Source of the DNA: Paeniglutamicibacter psychrophenolicus
GTDB taxonomy: Bacteria > Actinomycetota > Actinomycetes > Actinomycetales > Micrococcaceae
Assembly (NCBI RefSeq): GCF_017876575.1
Contig: NZ_JAGIOE010000001.1
Coordinates: 1,550,001 to 1,614,000, forward strand
Direction of reading: 5' to 3'
DNA length: 64,000 bases
In this document: piece after piece, positions 51,851-60,401 of the stretch
Layout: every line of letters begins with the position of its first letter
Numbering within the stretch: the first letter of the stretch is position 1
Translations under genes and position numbers: made by a program
The notes under the pieces: model-generated
Seen by the model: only the letters and a program-made list of their open reading frames with translations
Database searches by the model: none
What the model was told of the DNA's origin: nothing

Positions 51851-53809
51851 ATGACATCGCGTTTGCCCTATGGCTCCTGGCCCTCGCCCATTTCCGCCTC
51901 ACAGGTGGCTGCCGGCACCACGCCGGTGGGAGGCGGTGGATTCGTCGGGGATGAATTGTGGTGGCTCGAGGGCCGCCCGGCCGAGGGCGGGCGGCTGACG
52001 GTCCTGGCCCGGGCCGCTGCATCCGACTCACCGGCGCGCGAACTCGTGGCCGCACCCTTCAACGTCCGCAGCCGCGTGAATGAATACGGCGGAGCGTCCT
52101 GGGCCGCAGTGGGCACCGGGGACGGGCATCAGCTGGTGTTCGCGAACTTCCGCGACCAGCGCCTCTACCTCGTCGATGCCCACGGCGGCACGCCCGTTCC
52201 CCTGACCCCGGAGTCATCCGGGGCCGACGGGGAACCGGCCCTGCGCTTCGCCGAGATCATCCAGGGACCCGCCGGGCACGTGCTGGCCATCTGCGAGGAC
52301 CACCGCACACAGCTGCGCCGCTACATCGCCGCGATCCCGCTCGACGGCTCCGCCGCCGCGGATCCCGACGCGCTGAAAGAGGTCACGGCCTCCTCGCGCT
52401 TTGTCGCGGCCCCGCGGCTGAACCCCTCGGGCACCCGGATCAGCTGGATTTCCTGGGAACACCCGCAGATGCCCTGGGACGGAACCGAACTGCATGTGGC
52501 CGACCTCAAAGAACTGGCGGCCGTGCACGACACGGTGCTGGCCGGTTCCACCACCGAATCGGTGATGCAACCCGAATGGCTCGACGAGGACCGGCTCGTG
52601 TTCATCTCCGACCGCAACGGCTGGTGGAACCCCTACCTGCACGATCTGTCCTCCTCGTCCCAGCGCCCGCTGTGCGAAAGGGAAGAGGAATTCGCCGGAC
52701 CGCTGTGGACCGTGGGCCAGAATTGGTACAAGGTCATCGACGCCGACACCCTGCTTCTGACCCACGGCACCCACGGAAGCTCGCTGGCCACGCTGGATGT
52801 TCCCAGCGGCAAGCTGCAGCAGCTCGTGCTGCCCTTCACCCGCATCTCGCCCACCGGGCTGCGCGGAAACGAGCTGCTGGCCACCGCCACCTCGCTGGTT
52901 CAGGGCGACGGGCTGCGGCTGATCGACCTGGACACCCTGGCGGTGCAGGACATCTCCCTGGCCCTGAAGGACCTGCCCGATCCCGAGGCGCTGCCCGGCG
53001 CCGAGGCCATGGAATTCACCGCCGCCGACGGCTCGCGCGTCTACGCCCACGTGTACGAGCCGAGGCTCGGAAACCTCACCGGGTCCACGGACGAGCTGCC
53101 GCCCTACGTGGCCTTCGTGCACGGCGGACCCACCTCCCAGGCGTTCGCGCAGCTCTCGCTGTCGATCGCCTACTACACCTCCCGCGGCATCGGGGTCGTG
53201 GATGTGAACTACGGAGGATCCACCGGGTTCGGCCGCGCCTACCGCCAGCGACTGAACGGGCAATGGGGAGTGGTCGATGTCCAGGACACCGTCGCGGTGC
53301 TCGAGGGCCTGGCCGCCGCCGGCATGGCGGATCCGAAGCGCCTGGCCATCGAGGGCGGGAGTGCCGGAGGCTGGACCGTGCTGTCCGCGCTGACCACCAC
53401 CAAGACCTTTTCCGCGGGCATTTCCCGCTACGGGGTTTCGGACCTGGTCGGCTTGGTGCGCGACACCCACGACTTCGAATCGCGTTACATGGACTCGCTG
53501 GTCGGCCCCTACCCGGAGGCCGCCGAGCTCTACGCGCAACGCGCGCCGATCAACCACGTTGCGGACATCAGCTGCCCGGTGCTGCTGCTGCAGGGGGACC
53601 AGGACAAGGTGGTGCCCCCGGCCCAGTCCCGGGTGGTTGCCGATGCTCTGGCCGCCAACGGCATCCCGCACGCCTACGTGCTTTACGAGGGCGAGCAACA
53701 CGGCTTCCGCCGCGCCGAGAACATCGTCAACGCGCTGGAAACCTCCCTCGGCTTCTATGCCGCGGTCTTCGGCTTCGAATCCGACGTCCCGGTGCTCAAG
53801 CTCAGCTAG
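51851..53809 (+). CDS. S9-family serine peptidase (acylaminoacyl/prolyl oligopeptidase type)
   Basis: 652 residues. An N-terminal beta-propeller (about 20-370) is followed by an alpha/beta hydrolase. The nucleophile is the serine of EGGSAGGWTVL near residue 503, the acid the aspartate of QGDQDKVVPP near 584, and the histidine that of GEQHGFRRAE near 617. The oxyanion region is FVHGGPTSQ. No signal peptide is visible, so it acts in the cytoplasm on short peptides. The oxidase gene 54 bp downstream on the same strand may be co-transcribed. Confidence 0.9.
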   Translation: MTSRLPYGSWPSPISASQVAAGTTPVGGGGFVGDELWWLEGRPAEGGRLTVLARAAASDSPARELVAAPFNVRSRVNEYGGASWAAVGTGDGHQLVFANFRDQRLYLVDAHGGTPVPLTPESSGADGEPALRFAEIIQGPAGHVLAICEDHRTQLRRYIAAIPLDGSAAADPDALKEVTASSRFVAAPRLNPSGTRISWISWEHPQMPWDGTELHVADLKELAAVHDTVLAGSTTESVMQPEWLDEDRLVFISDRNGWWNPYLHDLSSSSQRPLCEREEEFAGPLWTVGQNWYKVIDADTLLLTHGTHGSSLATLDVPSGKLQQLVLPFTRISPTGLRGNELLATATSLVQGDGLRLIDLDTLAVQDISLALKDLPDPEALPGAEAMEFTAADGSRVYAHVYEPRLGNLTGSTDELPPYVAFVHGGPTSQAFAQLSLSIAYYTSRGIGVVDVNYGGSTGFGRAYRQRLNGQWGVVDVQDTVAVLEGLAAAGMADPKRLAIEGGSAGGWTVLSALTTTKTFSAGISRYGVSDLVGLVRDTHDFESRYMDSLVGPYPEAAELYAQRAPINHVADISCPVLLLQGDQDKVVPPAQSRVVADALAANGIPHAYVLYEGEQHGFRRAENIVNALETSLGFYAAVFGFESDVPVLKLS

Positions 53810-53863
53810 CCACCACGCAGCCTTCCGCCCGCACGCCCGCCCAACGCAAGGACAATCCGAAGA

Positions 53864-55252
53864 ATGACCACCAACGGGAACGTGTCGTTTTGGTATGCCG
53901 AGGACGGGCTTCCGGCCCCGCGCCCGGCGCTCGCCGGGGACCTGGAGGTCGATGTGGCCATCGTCGGGGCCGGGTACACCGGGCTGTGGAGCGCCTACTA
54001 CCTGGCCAAGGCCGATCCGTCGCTGCGCATCGCGGTGCTCGAGTCCCGCTTCGCCGGGTTCGGCGCCTCGGGTCGCAACGGCGGTTGGCTGGCCAACACC
54101 ATCACCGGCGGACGTGACGGGTACGTCAAGAGCCACGGCCGTGCCCTGGTGGGGGACTTCCAGCGGATGCTCAACGACACCGTCGACGAGGTCATCAAGG
54201 TTGCCGCGGACGAGGGCATCGACGCACACGTTAACAAGGGCGGGGAACTGCTGGTGGCCCGCAACCCTGCGCAACTCGGCCGGCTCGAGGCCATGGCCGC
54301 GGAGCAGCTGAGGTGGCCGGAGGATGACGCGGTGCGGCTTTCGGCCGCAGCGACGCGTGAGCGGATCAACGTGGCCGGCGCCCTGGGTTCGATGCACATC
54401 CCGCATTGCGCCCGCATCCATCCGGCGAAGCTGGTACGCGGGCTGGCCGAGGCGGTTGAACGCCGCGGCGTCACCATCTATGAGAACACCCTGGTCACCG
54501 AGATCAACGCCGGGGCCAGCGGGGCACCTGCCGCCGCGGTGACCGAACGCGGGACCGTGCGCGCCGCACACATCCTGCGGGCCACCGAGGGCTTCACCGC
54601 GAACCTGGCGGGGGCGCACCGCGACTGGCTGCCGATGAACTCCTCGATGATCGTCACCGAGCCGCTGGATGCGGGTACCTGGGAGCAGATCGGCTGGGAG
54701 GGGTGCGAGACCCTGGAGGATTTCGCCCACGCGTATGTGTACCTGCAGCGCACGGCCGACGGCCGCATCGCCATCGGCGGCCGCGGGGTGCCCTACCGCT
54801 TTGGCTCGCGCACCGACATGGACGGGGCAACCCAGCCCAAGACCATCAAGGCGCTGACCGGGATCCTGCACGAGATGTTCCCGGCGGCGGGAGGGGCCCG
54901 GATCGAGCATGCCTGGTCCGGGGTCTTGGGGGTGCCGCGCGATTGGCGGGCGACGGTGAACTACGACCCGGCCACGGGCCTGGGCTTTGCCGGGGGATAT
55001 GTCGGCACCGGGGTCACCGCGACCAACCTGGCCGGCCGGACGCTCACGGACCTGGTGCTGGGGCGGGACACCAAGGCCACCGTCATGCCGTGGGTCAACC
55101 GCACCGTGCGCCGCTGGGAACCCGAGCCGGTGCGCTGGCTCGGGGTCCAGGGCATGTACGCCATGTACCACCGGGCCGATGCCCAGGAAAGGGACGGCAG
55201 GGCCGCCACCGCCCCGATCGCACGGCTCGCGGATCTGGTCTCCGGCCGGTAG
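53864..55252 (+). CDS. FAD-dependent amine oxidase, PuuB/DadA-like
   Basis: 462 residues of the D-amino-acid-oxidase (DAO) fold. The FAD loop is VAIVGAGYTGLWSAYYLAK near residue 30. GASGRNGGWL near 71 is the hallmark of PuuB (gamma-glutamylputrescine oxidoreductase) relatives, and GYVGTGVTATNLAGRTLTDL near 378 is the C-terminal FAD contact. It probably oxidises an amine or amino acid, releasing hydrogen peroxide. There are no other putrescine genes beside it, so the exact substrate is open. It follows the S9 peptidase and converges on the small regulator with a 3-bp gap. Confidence 0.83.
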   Translation: MTTNGNVSFWYAEDGLPAPRPALAGDLEVDVAIVGAGYTGLWSAYYLAKADPSLRIAVLESRFAGFGASGRNGGWLANTITGGRDGYVKSHGRALVGDFQRMLNDTVDEVIKVAADEGIDAHVNKGGELLVARNPAQLGRLEAMAAEQLRWPEDDAVRLSAAATRERINVAGALGSMHIPHCARIHPAKLVRGLAEAVERRGVTIYENTLVTEINAGASGAPAAAVTERGTVRAAHILRATEGFTANLAGAHRDWLPMNSSMIVTEPLDAGTWEQIGWEGCETLEDFAHAYVYLQRTADGRIAIGGRGVPYRFGSRTDMDGATQPKTIKALTGILHEMFPAAGGARIEHAWSGVLGVPRDWRATVNYDPATGLGFAGGYVGTGVTATNLAGRTLTDLVLGRDTKATVMPWVNRTVRRWEPEPVRWLGVQGMYAMYHRADAQERDGRAATAPIARLADLVSGR

Positions 55253-55255
55253 GAC

Positions 55256-55570
55256 TCAGCCGCCGGAGGCGATGGCCTGCAGCGCGGCCAGGTGCCGGGC
55301 CCACGTCTCCCGCCCGGCCTTGGTCAGCGAGAGCCAGGTGCGCGGACGCTTGCCGATGTAGCCCTTTCGGATGCGCACGATGCCCGCGGCCTCCAAGGCG
55401 GAGGCCTGGCGGCTGAGCACCGAGTCGCTGACCTGCAGGTGGTCGCGAAGCACCGCGAACTCCGTCTCGTCCGTGGCGGCGAGCGCGGCGGCCATCGAGA
55501 AGCGCACCGGGTGCGCGAGGTCCTCGGCCAGCTGGTGGCGGGGGTGCGAAGGAATCTCCGGCGTGCTCAC
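55256..55570 (-). CDS. Small winged-helix regulator (PF13601/ArsR-MarR-like)
   Basis: 104 residues, almost only a winged helix: HQLAEDLAHPVRFSMAAALA, then FAVLRDHLQVSDSVLSRQASALEAAGIVRIRKG with the wing at RPRTWLSLTKAG. The GTG start at 55570 overlaps the stop of the upstream membrane gene (GTGA) and is thus translationally coupled. One-domain regulators of this type often control the adjacent membrane-protein gene, as may be the case here. Confidence 0.82.
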   Translation of the reverse strand: MSTPEIPSHPRHQLAEDLAHPVRFSMAAALAATDETEFAVLRDHLQVSDSVLSRQASALEAAGIVRIRKGYIGKRPRTWLSLTKAGRETWARHLAALQAIASGG

Positions 55571-56004
55571 TTGGAGGCCTCGGTCCAGGCACCGACGACG
55601 GTGGCGATCGTGATGGCGGCCGCGGTGGCGGCGAAGAACCACAAGTCATCGGCAAAGAAGTTGAGCCCGACGACGCAGCCGATGCCCCACAACACGGCCC
55701 AGACTCCGATGCAGATGCCCCAGCGGACGGTGAAGCCCTGCTTGGTGGACCTGCCGAAGTACAGCATCACGGCCATGAAGATGCCCAGCCAGGCGAGCAT
55801 CCCGACCATGGGGATCCAGATCAGTGACTCGTCGACCCGGCCGACGAGCCAAAACGCGAGCAGCGACAGCGAAGAAATGGCGCCCAAGCCCAACAGCATC
55901 GTGATGTGCGGCCAGCTGGCACCGGAGCGCGAGGCGGCGCCGAGCCGGCCCGCCTCGTTGAGCAGGTCCCGGGCGGCTGATGGTGAAAGCTTGTTGTTGT
56001 CCAT
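55567..56004 (-). CDS. Four-helix membrane protein coupled to the small regulator
   Basis: 145 residues. A hydrophilic head of about 30 residues (LSPSAARDLLNEAGRLGAAS) precedes hydrophobic segments at about 34-53, 62-83, 92-114 and 117-140. No known family was recognised. A textbook AAGGAG lies 7 bp upstream of the ATG. It is the first gene of a two-gene unit with the winged-helix protein, and the pair is a common actinobacterial arrangement of unknown function. Confidence 0.75.
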   Translation of the reverse strand: MDNNKLSPSAARDLLNEAGRLGAASRSGASWPHITMLLGLGAISSLSLLAFWLVGRVDESLIWIPMVGMLAWLGIFMAVMLYFGRSTKQGFTVRWGICIGVWAVLWGIGCVVGLNFFADDLWFFAATAAAITIATVVGAWTEASK

Positions 56005-56263
56005 GGCGGTCTCCTTGCGGATGGTTGCTGGGGATCCAGCGCTTAAACCATGGTACGTAAATACTTTCCAATATAGCAAGTACTTTTCGAATCGGATTGG
56101 GACTGCCCTGCATATGGCGGAAGCGGCCGGAGATTTTTCCTCGGGCAGCGGTTTGGGGGACGGGCCGGGCAAGCGAGGGGCGGAGCGTCCGCGAACCGGG
56201 CGAACAAGTTGTTCGGTTCCGGCCGCGGGCGCCCCGCCCCGTCGTGCAAGGTGGTGCATGCCT

Positions 56264-57607
56264 CTAGTCGAACGATGCCTCGTGCTCGAAGTTTTCCGCC
56301 GGAGCCGGCGTCTCGACGATCCGCTTCGGGATCAGCGCGACCGCAATGGCCGCCACCACGCCAACGATGGCGAAGAAGATGAAGTTGAACTCGAAGCTCA
56401 GTCCCGTCGAGGCAATCCAGCCGCCGATGATCGGCCCGGAGATGGCACCGATGCGGGCGAACGACAGGGCCCAGCCGGTGGCGGTGCCGCGCTGGGCGGC
56501 CGGGTAGTAGTCGGCAATGTATCCGGTGAGCACCAGGGAGGTGGAGATCGATCCGATGCCGGCAAACGCCACAAAGCAGAGGTTCACGAACATGGTGTTC
56601 GGGAACATCAGCAACAGGATGCCGCCGGCGCCGAGCAGGTAGAAGAGCACCAGGATGGTCTTCTGCCCGTATTTGTCGGCGAGGAAGCCCAGAACCAGGC
56701 CGCCGATGGCGGAGGCCAGGGAGAACACGAGCAGGAAGGCCAGGGAGGATCCCAGGTCGTAGCCTGCCTTGCGCATGATCTGCGGCAACCAGGTGTTCAG
56801 GCCATAGACCAGCACCATCCCGCAGAACAGCGAGATCCAGAAGAACACCGTGGAGCGCAGATACTTGCCGGAGAACATGGAGGCCATGACCTCGCGCCAA
56901 GGGATCCTCCGGCCCGGGTTCGCCGGCGCCACCGGCCGGTAGTTGCGCACCTTCAACTTCGCGGCCAGGGCCTTGGCCTCGGGGATCCTGCCCTTGGCCA
57001 CCAGGTATTCAAGGGATTCGGGAACGAGCCAAGCGACCACCGGAAGGATCAAGATCGGCAGCGTGCCCACGGCAATCACCCAACGCCAGCCAAGCGTCGG
57101 CAGCAACGCCATGGCCACCAGGGCCGCGGCGACGATGCCCAGCGAATATCCCGAGTACATGATTCCGTAGTTCAGCGACCGCTTCCTGGGTGCCGAGTAT
57201 TCGATCGTCAGTGCCGCGGCGACGGGAATGATTCCGCCCATGCCCAGGCCGCCGAGAAAGCGGAACAAGCCAAACATCTCCGGGGTCGGGGCCAGGGCGG
57301 CCCCGGCCTGGGTGATGGTGAAGATCGCCATCGAGAGCAGGAGCATCCTGCGCCGACCGATGACATCGCTCAGGGTTCCGATGAACAGGGCACCAAAAAG
57401 CATGCCGACCAGCGCGTAGGCGCCCAGTCCGCCAAGCTGCAACGGGGTCAGTGACCATTCCTGGTACTCGGCCAACGCCGGCAGGACGGCGCCAAGGACT
57501 CCAACGTCGTAGCCTTCGGCCAGGATCGCCAGCCAACAGGCAAAGAGGACCACCGAGGTGGTGCGTTTGGGGATGTTCCAGTCGGTGCTGGTTTGTGTTG
57601 CCGCCAT
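56264..57607 (-). CDS. MFS transporter, aromatic acid:H+ symporter (AAHS) type
   Basis: 447 residues, 12 helices. FACWLAILAEGYDVGVLGAVLP in helix 1 has the DxG motif of PcaK/BenK-type carriers. The helix 2-3 loop reads GTLSDVIGRRRMLLLS, and FRFLGGLGMGGIIPVAAAL is the helix 4 motif. It probably imports an aromatic or related acid. GAGGAG lies about 9 bp upstream of the ATG. The divergent neighbour, 94 bp away, is a hotdog thioesterase, compatible with aryl-CoA metabolism. Confidence 0.85.
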   Translation of the reverse strand: MAATQTSTDWNIPKRTTSVVLFACWLAILAEGYDVGVLGAVLPALAEYQEWSLTPLQLGGLGAYALVGMLFGALFIGTLSDVIGRRRMLLLSMAIFTITQAGAALAPTPEMFGLFRFLGGLGMGGIIPVAAALTIEYSAPRKRSLNYGIMYSGYSLGIVAAALVAMALLPTLGWRWVIAVGTLPILILPVVAWLVPESLEYLVAKGRIPEAKALAAKLKVRNYRPVAPANPGRRIPWREVMASMFSGKYLRSTVFFWISLFCGMVLVYGLNTWLPQIMRKAGYDLGSSLAFLLVFSLASAIGGLVLGFLADKYGQKTILVLFYLLGAGGILLLMFPNTMFVNLCFVAFAGIGSISTSLVLTGYIADYYPAAQRGTATGWALSFARIGAISGPIIGGWIASTGLSFEFNFIFFAIVGVVAAIAVALIPKRIVETPAPAENFEHEASFD

Positions 57608-57701
57608 GCTTAGGGCTCCTCATGTGAAGGGGTCAAGTCTTGAAGGAGGTGGAACAACGAACGCTTGTATTATGTCGTTAAGGTGACGTGCGTAACAATA
57701 G

Positions 57702-58202
57702 ATGGATGGAGAAAACTTTACGATGATCGGAAATTCGGATGATACGGGTGCACCGCAAGAGTCTGCCGTTGCGGATGCGGCAGAGGAATTCCTCGCCGCT
57801 GGCTTGGCCGGCAGCGTGCTTGATCGCCACATCGAATGGATCGACACCGATGCGGCAGGACATCAACACAACTCCGTGGTCATGCGGTTTGTCGAGGCCG
57901 CCGAAGCCAAGCTCTTTCGGGAGCTCGGAGTTGTTTCCTACTTCGGAAATGCACCTCGGGTACGTCATGAAATCGACTACCGCGCAAAACTCTACTTCGG
58001 GCAACGCGTGAGCACCGCAGTGGCCATTGAACATGTCGGAACCTCCTCCATGTCCTTTGCCTTCAAGGTCTGGGGGCATCCACACGAAGGCCGCCAAGCC
58101 GTACTTGCGGCCGAGGGCCGCTTTGTTACGGTTTGCGTGCCGGAAGGCACCGAAAAATCGGCGCCCTGGCCCGCAGGGATCCGACGGGCCCTGTCAATGT
58201 AG
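57702..58202 (+). CDS. Hotdog-fold acyl-CoA thioesterase, 4HBT/YbgC-like
   Basis: 166 residues. The family motif appears as IEWIDTDAAGHQHNSVVMRFVEAAE, where the Asp of DTDAAGH is the catalytic residue of YbgC/4-hydroxybenzoyl-CoA thioesterases. VRHEIDYRAKLYFGQRV and AAEGRFVTV complete the hotdog strands. The start is uncertain: ATG at 57702, or ATG at 57723 preceded by GGAG. Divergent from the AAHS transporter and upstream of a LysR gene, it likely cleaves an aryl- or acyl-CoA. Confidence 0.82.
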   Translation: MDGENFTMIGNSDDTGAPQESAVADAAEEFLAAGLAGSVLDRHIEWIDTDAAGHQHNSVVMRFVEAAEAKLFRELGVVSYFGNAPRVRHEIDYRAKLYFGQRVSTAVAIEHVGTSSMSFAFKVWGHPHEGRQAVLAAEGRFVTVCVPEGTEKSAPWPAGIRRALSM

Positions 58203-58567
58203 AGGCAAACATTGCCGGGAGCACAGGGATTCAAGTCTGCTTGAGCTTTGCTCAGTAGCTGCCAATAATGAAGCCATTACTAGGGTGAAACGGTTTCGGC
58301 TCGTCCGCTGTACTTCCGGCATCTCCGTGTAGAACGAGGCAGGTTACCTAGGAAAGGGAACCTGAGCAAAGCTGGCTCAGGCCGAATTCTTGGGATATCC
58401 ACGTCCCATGCCGCGCGTGGGCGGCACAACCACGCTTTCGGATTGCGAAACTCATTTCAGCGAGAGCCTTGGGCGATTCGTGAGCCGGCACCTCGGCGTG
58501 TTTGGTCGGCTGTGGCAATGGTGCATGCTGCGAAATCCTGTGATGACCGACACTGTAGGATCGGAGC
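58203..58567. other. 365-bp region upstream of the LysR gene with TGAGC repeats
   Basis: No credible gene. TGAGC-TTT-GCTCA at 58242-58254 is a perfect palindrome. CCTGAGC-n7-GCTCAGG at 58361-58381 is another using the same half. Between them lie 106 bp of ordinary sequence. Confidence 0.5.
58242..58381. promoter_or_regulatory. Paired TGAGC palindromes
   Basis: The two palindromes share TGAGCAAAGCT in opposite orientation (58362-58373 against 58244-58255, 12 bp). They could be operators for a dimeric regulator or a terminator for the thioesterase gene. The sequence alone does not decide. Confidence 0.4.
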
Positions 58568-59515
58568 ATGGATTTGCGGGCTTTGATGGGCAGCCATTTG
58601 AAGTTGCGCCATCTGATTCTTGTACTGGCCGTCGCCGAGTACCGAAGCCTGGCTCGAACGGCAACGGAACTCTTCTTGACCCAACCGGCACTGAGTCGTG
58701 CCCTGCGGGAAGCCGAGTCGGCGGTGGGCGTGGCCCTCTTTGAACGAACCCGGCACGGAATGGTCCCCACAACTGCGGGGGTTGCGTATTTGGAACATGC
58801 GCTCGTAATCGTCGGACAGGCCGAGGTTCTTCGCCGCCGTCTGGAGGAACTCACGGATCCTCAAGGTGGGTCCGTGAGCATCGGGGCTTTCGTGACCGGG
58901 GCAAATCTCTTGGTACCCCGGGCCGTGGCACGATTGGCAAACGCGCGGCCGAAGACGAATGTGCGAATCAGCGAGGCACCGCCAGATACCCTGATCCAGG
59001 AGCTGATCTCCGGAGACCTGGACCTGCTGGTTGGACGCATTACACGCCACGCCAGCACGTCGGCTTTGACTCTGGTCCCGCTCTACCGAGAGCCCTACAG
59101 AATCGTCGCAGCCACTGGACACCCTGCTCTTCTGCCGGGAGCATCGAATCTGGCGGACCTTGCAGCTTTTCCCTGGGCCATGCCGGTTGCAGGTACGCCG
59201 CTGTATGACACGCTCGTGGACGAGTTCCGCAAAACGGGCACGGCGATGCCCGATCACCAAGTCGAGTGTGCGACCCCTGCACCGTTGAGAACCTTGGTTG
59301 TCGAAGCGGGATACCTGACTGTAATGCAGGAGTCGATGGCCGCCGCAGATCCAGATTTCAGGATGCACCCCCTCGTCATTGAGGGCCTTGCGCAAGATGT
59401 GGGATACATGTTGAGTCCGGATCGGCCCCTGACATCCGCCGCCCAACTTTTGGTGGACTGCCTGCATGAAGAAAGCAAGCGCATCATTCGCGAACTCTCT
59501 GCCGCGAGCCCTTGA
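58568..59515 (+). CDS. LysR-family regulator, GbpR/PcaQ-like
   Basis: 315 residues. The N-terminal DNA-binding part reads LKLRHLILVLAVAEYRSLARTA in part, then LFLTQPALSRALREAESAVGVALFERTRHG, the pattern of GbpR/PcaQ-type members (sugar or aromatic acid regulators). The effector domain begins near residue 95 (VSIGAFVTGANLLVPRAV). GGAG precedes the ATG. It is flanked by catabolic units on both sides and is the natural candidate to control the leftward acyl-CoA operon at 59781-64000 or the thioesterase. Confidence 0.87.
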   Translation: MDLRALMGSHLKLRHLILVLAVAEYRSLARTATELFLTQPALSRALREAESAVGVALFERTRHGMVPTTAGVAYLEHALVIVGQAEVLRRRLEELTDPQGGSVSIGAFVTGANLLVPRAVARLANARPKTNVRISEAPPDTLIQELISGDLDLLVGRITRHASTSALTLVPLYREPYRIVAATGHPALLPGASNLADLAAFPWAMPVAGTPLYDTLVDEFRKTGTAMPDHQVECATPAPLRTLVVEAGYLTVMQESMAAADPDFRMHPLVIEGLAQDVGYMLSPDRPLTSAAQLLVDCLHEESKRIIRELSAASP

Positions 59516-59678
59516 CCAGTTCCACCGTCCGAGTTGAGCCGTATTGTCCAGTAATTCTTGGAGGTGTCATGCGTTGCCGGCGCGATTCGCGGCTCTCTGT
59601 CGTTTGACTTCCCGTGGCTTGGCCACGACCCGCGGCAGGTTCTATTGGCCTTTGCCTGGTTGGAATCACGGTGTAGCA

Positions 59679-59736
59679 AACGGACGATGCGGACGTCGGC
59701 GGGAAAACCCGCTCGACGTCCGCATCGTCCGTTTTT
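59679..59736. terminator. 25-bp stem terminator between LysR gene and the acyl-CoA operon
   Basis: The arms begin AACGGACGATGCGGACG, with an AAAA loop and a single bulged T; TTTTT follows on the plus strand. It can also stop the leftward operon ending at 59781. Confidence 0.88.
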
Positions 59737-59780
59737 CCCATCCGGCCGTAGACACACGACGGCTCACGGCCGAGCCCGGA

Positions 59781-60401
59781 CTAGCCCACTCGGATAGCCA
59801 GTCCGGTCGATGCCCCGGTTTCACCAGCTTCGGAAACCACGACTCGAGCCCCGCGCTTCAATGCGGCCTCGGAAAGCACCCTAGCAAGGTCTGATTCCAA
59901 ACCATTTAGGATGAGCGTTCGTCCTTGCACGTCCGATACGAAGTCGTTCGCAACTGGCCTGGATCCGTTGCTAGAGACGCCGTCCAATGACTCGTCCACG
60001 CTGGCAACGACGACGGCGCACCCGGCCTCATCAAAGCGAAGGCTCATTGTCACGGGTTCGCCCACCGAACACGAGGGCAGCACATGGCAAACAACCGATA
60101 TTCCCATCGGCGAGGCGACAATTCCCGTGCGCCACGGCAGGCGTTCCCTAAAGTACGGCTCGTTGCTGGAGTGAATAAAAGTTTCGGCAATAAGTGTCCC
60201 TGCCGGATCCACTTCTCCCCAAGCCATCGATTCACCGAGACAGTGATGGCATGCGTCGCGCGGCGGGTATTGAACCATTCCGCATTCGACACATTCCTGC
60301 AGAATGAATTTTCCTGAAACTGCGCCGATCAAGAGACCCGTGGCGGTTGTACTGCGGGCAATTGGCGGTATGTGGGACGAAGTTTCCACTGTCGTTGTCA
60401 T
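59781..60401 (-). CDS. DUF35/ChsH2-like OB-fold protein with unusual C-terminal tail
   Basis: 206 residues. A zinc ribbon CVECGMVQYPPRDACHHC (residues about 37-54, two CxxC pairs) precedes an OB fold to about 130, the DUF35 pattern of thiolase partners such as ChsH2. The last 75 residues are extra: GRTLILNGLESDLARVLSEA, then GARVVVSEAG, like the first strand-helix-strand of a short-chain dehydrogenase with its TGxxxGIG loop lost. The gene overlaps the thiolase-like gene by 4 bp, so it is very likely its complex partner. The tail's role is unknown. Confidence 0.8.
   Translation of the reverse strand: MTTTVETSSHIPPIARSTTATGLLIGAVSGKFILQECVECGMVQYPPRDACHHCLGESMAWGEVDPAGTLIAETFIHSSNEPYFRERLPWRTGIVASPMGISVVCHVLPSCSVGEPVTMSLRFDEAGCAVVVASVDESLDGVSSNGSRPVANDFVSDVQGRTLILNGLESDLARVLSEAALKRGARVVVSEAGETGASTGLAIRVG

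Noticed and set aside
52214-55171. Minus-strand frame of 985 codons opposite the S9 peptidase and the oxidase
   Set aside because: Spans two convincing plus-strand genes and their gap; Gly/His/Gln-rich translation without domains.
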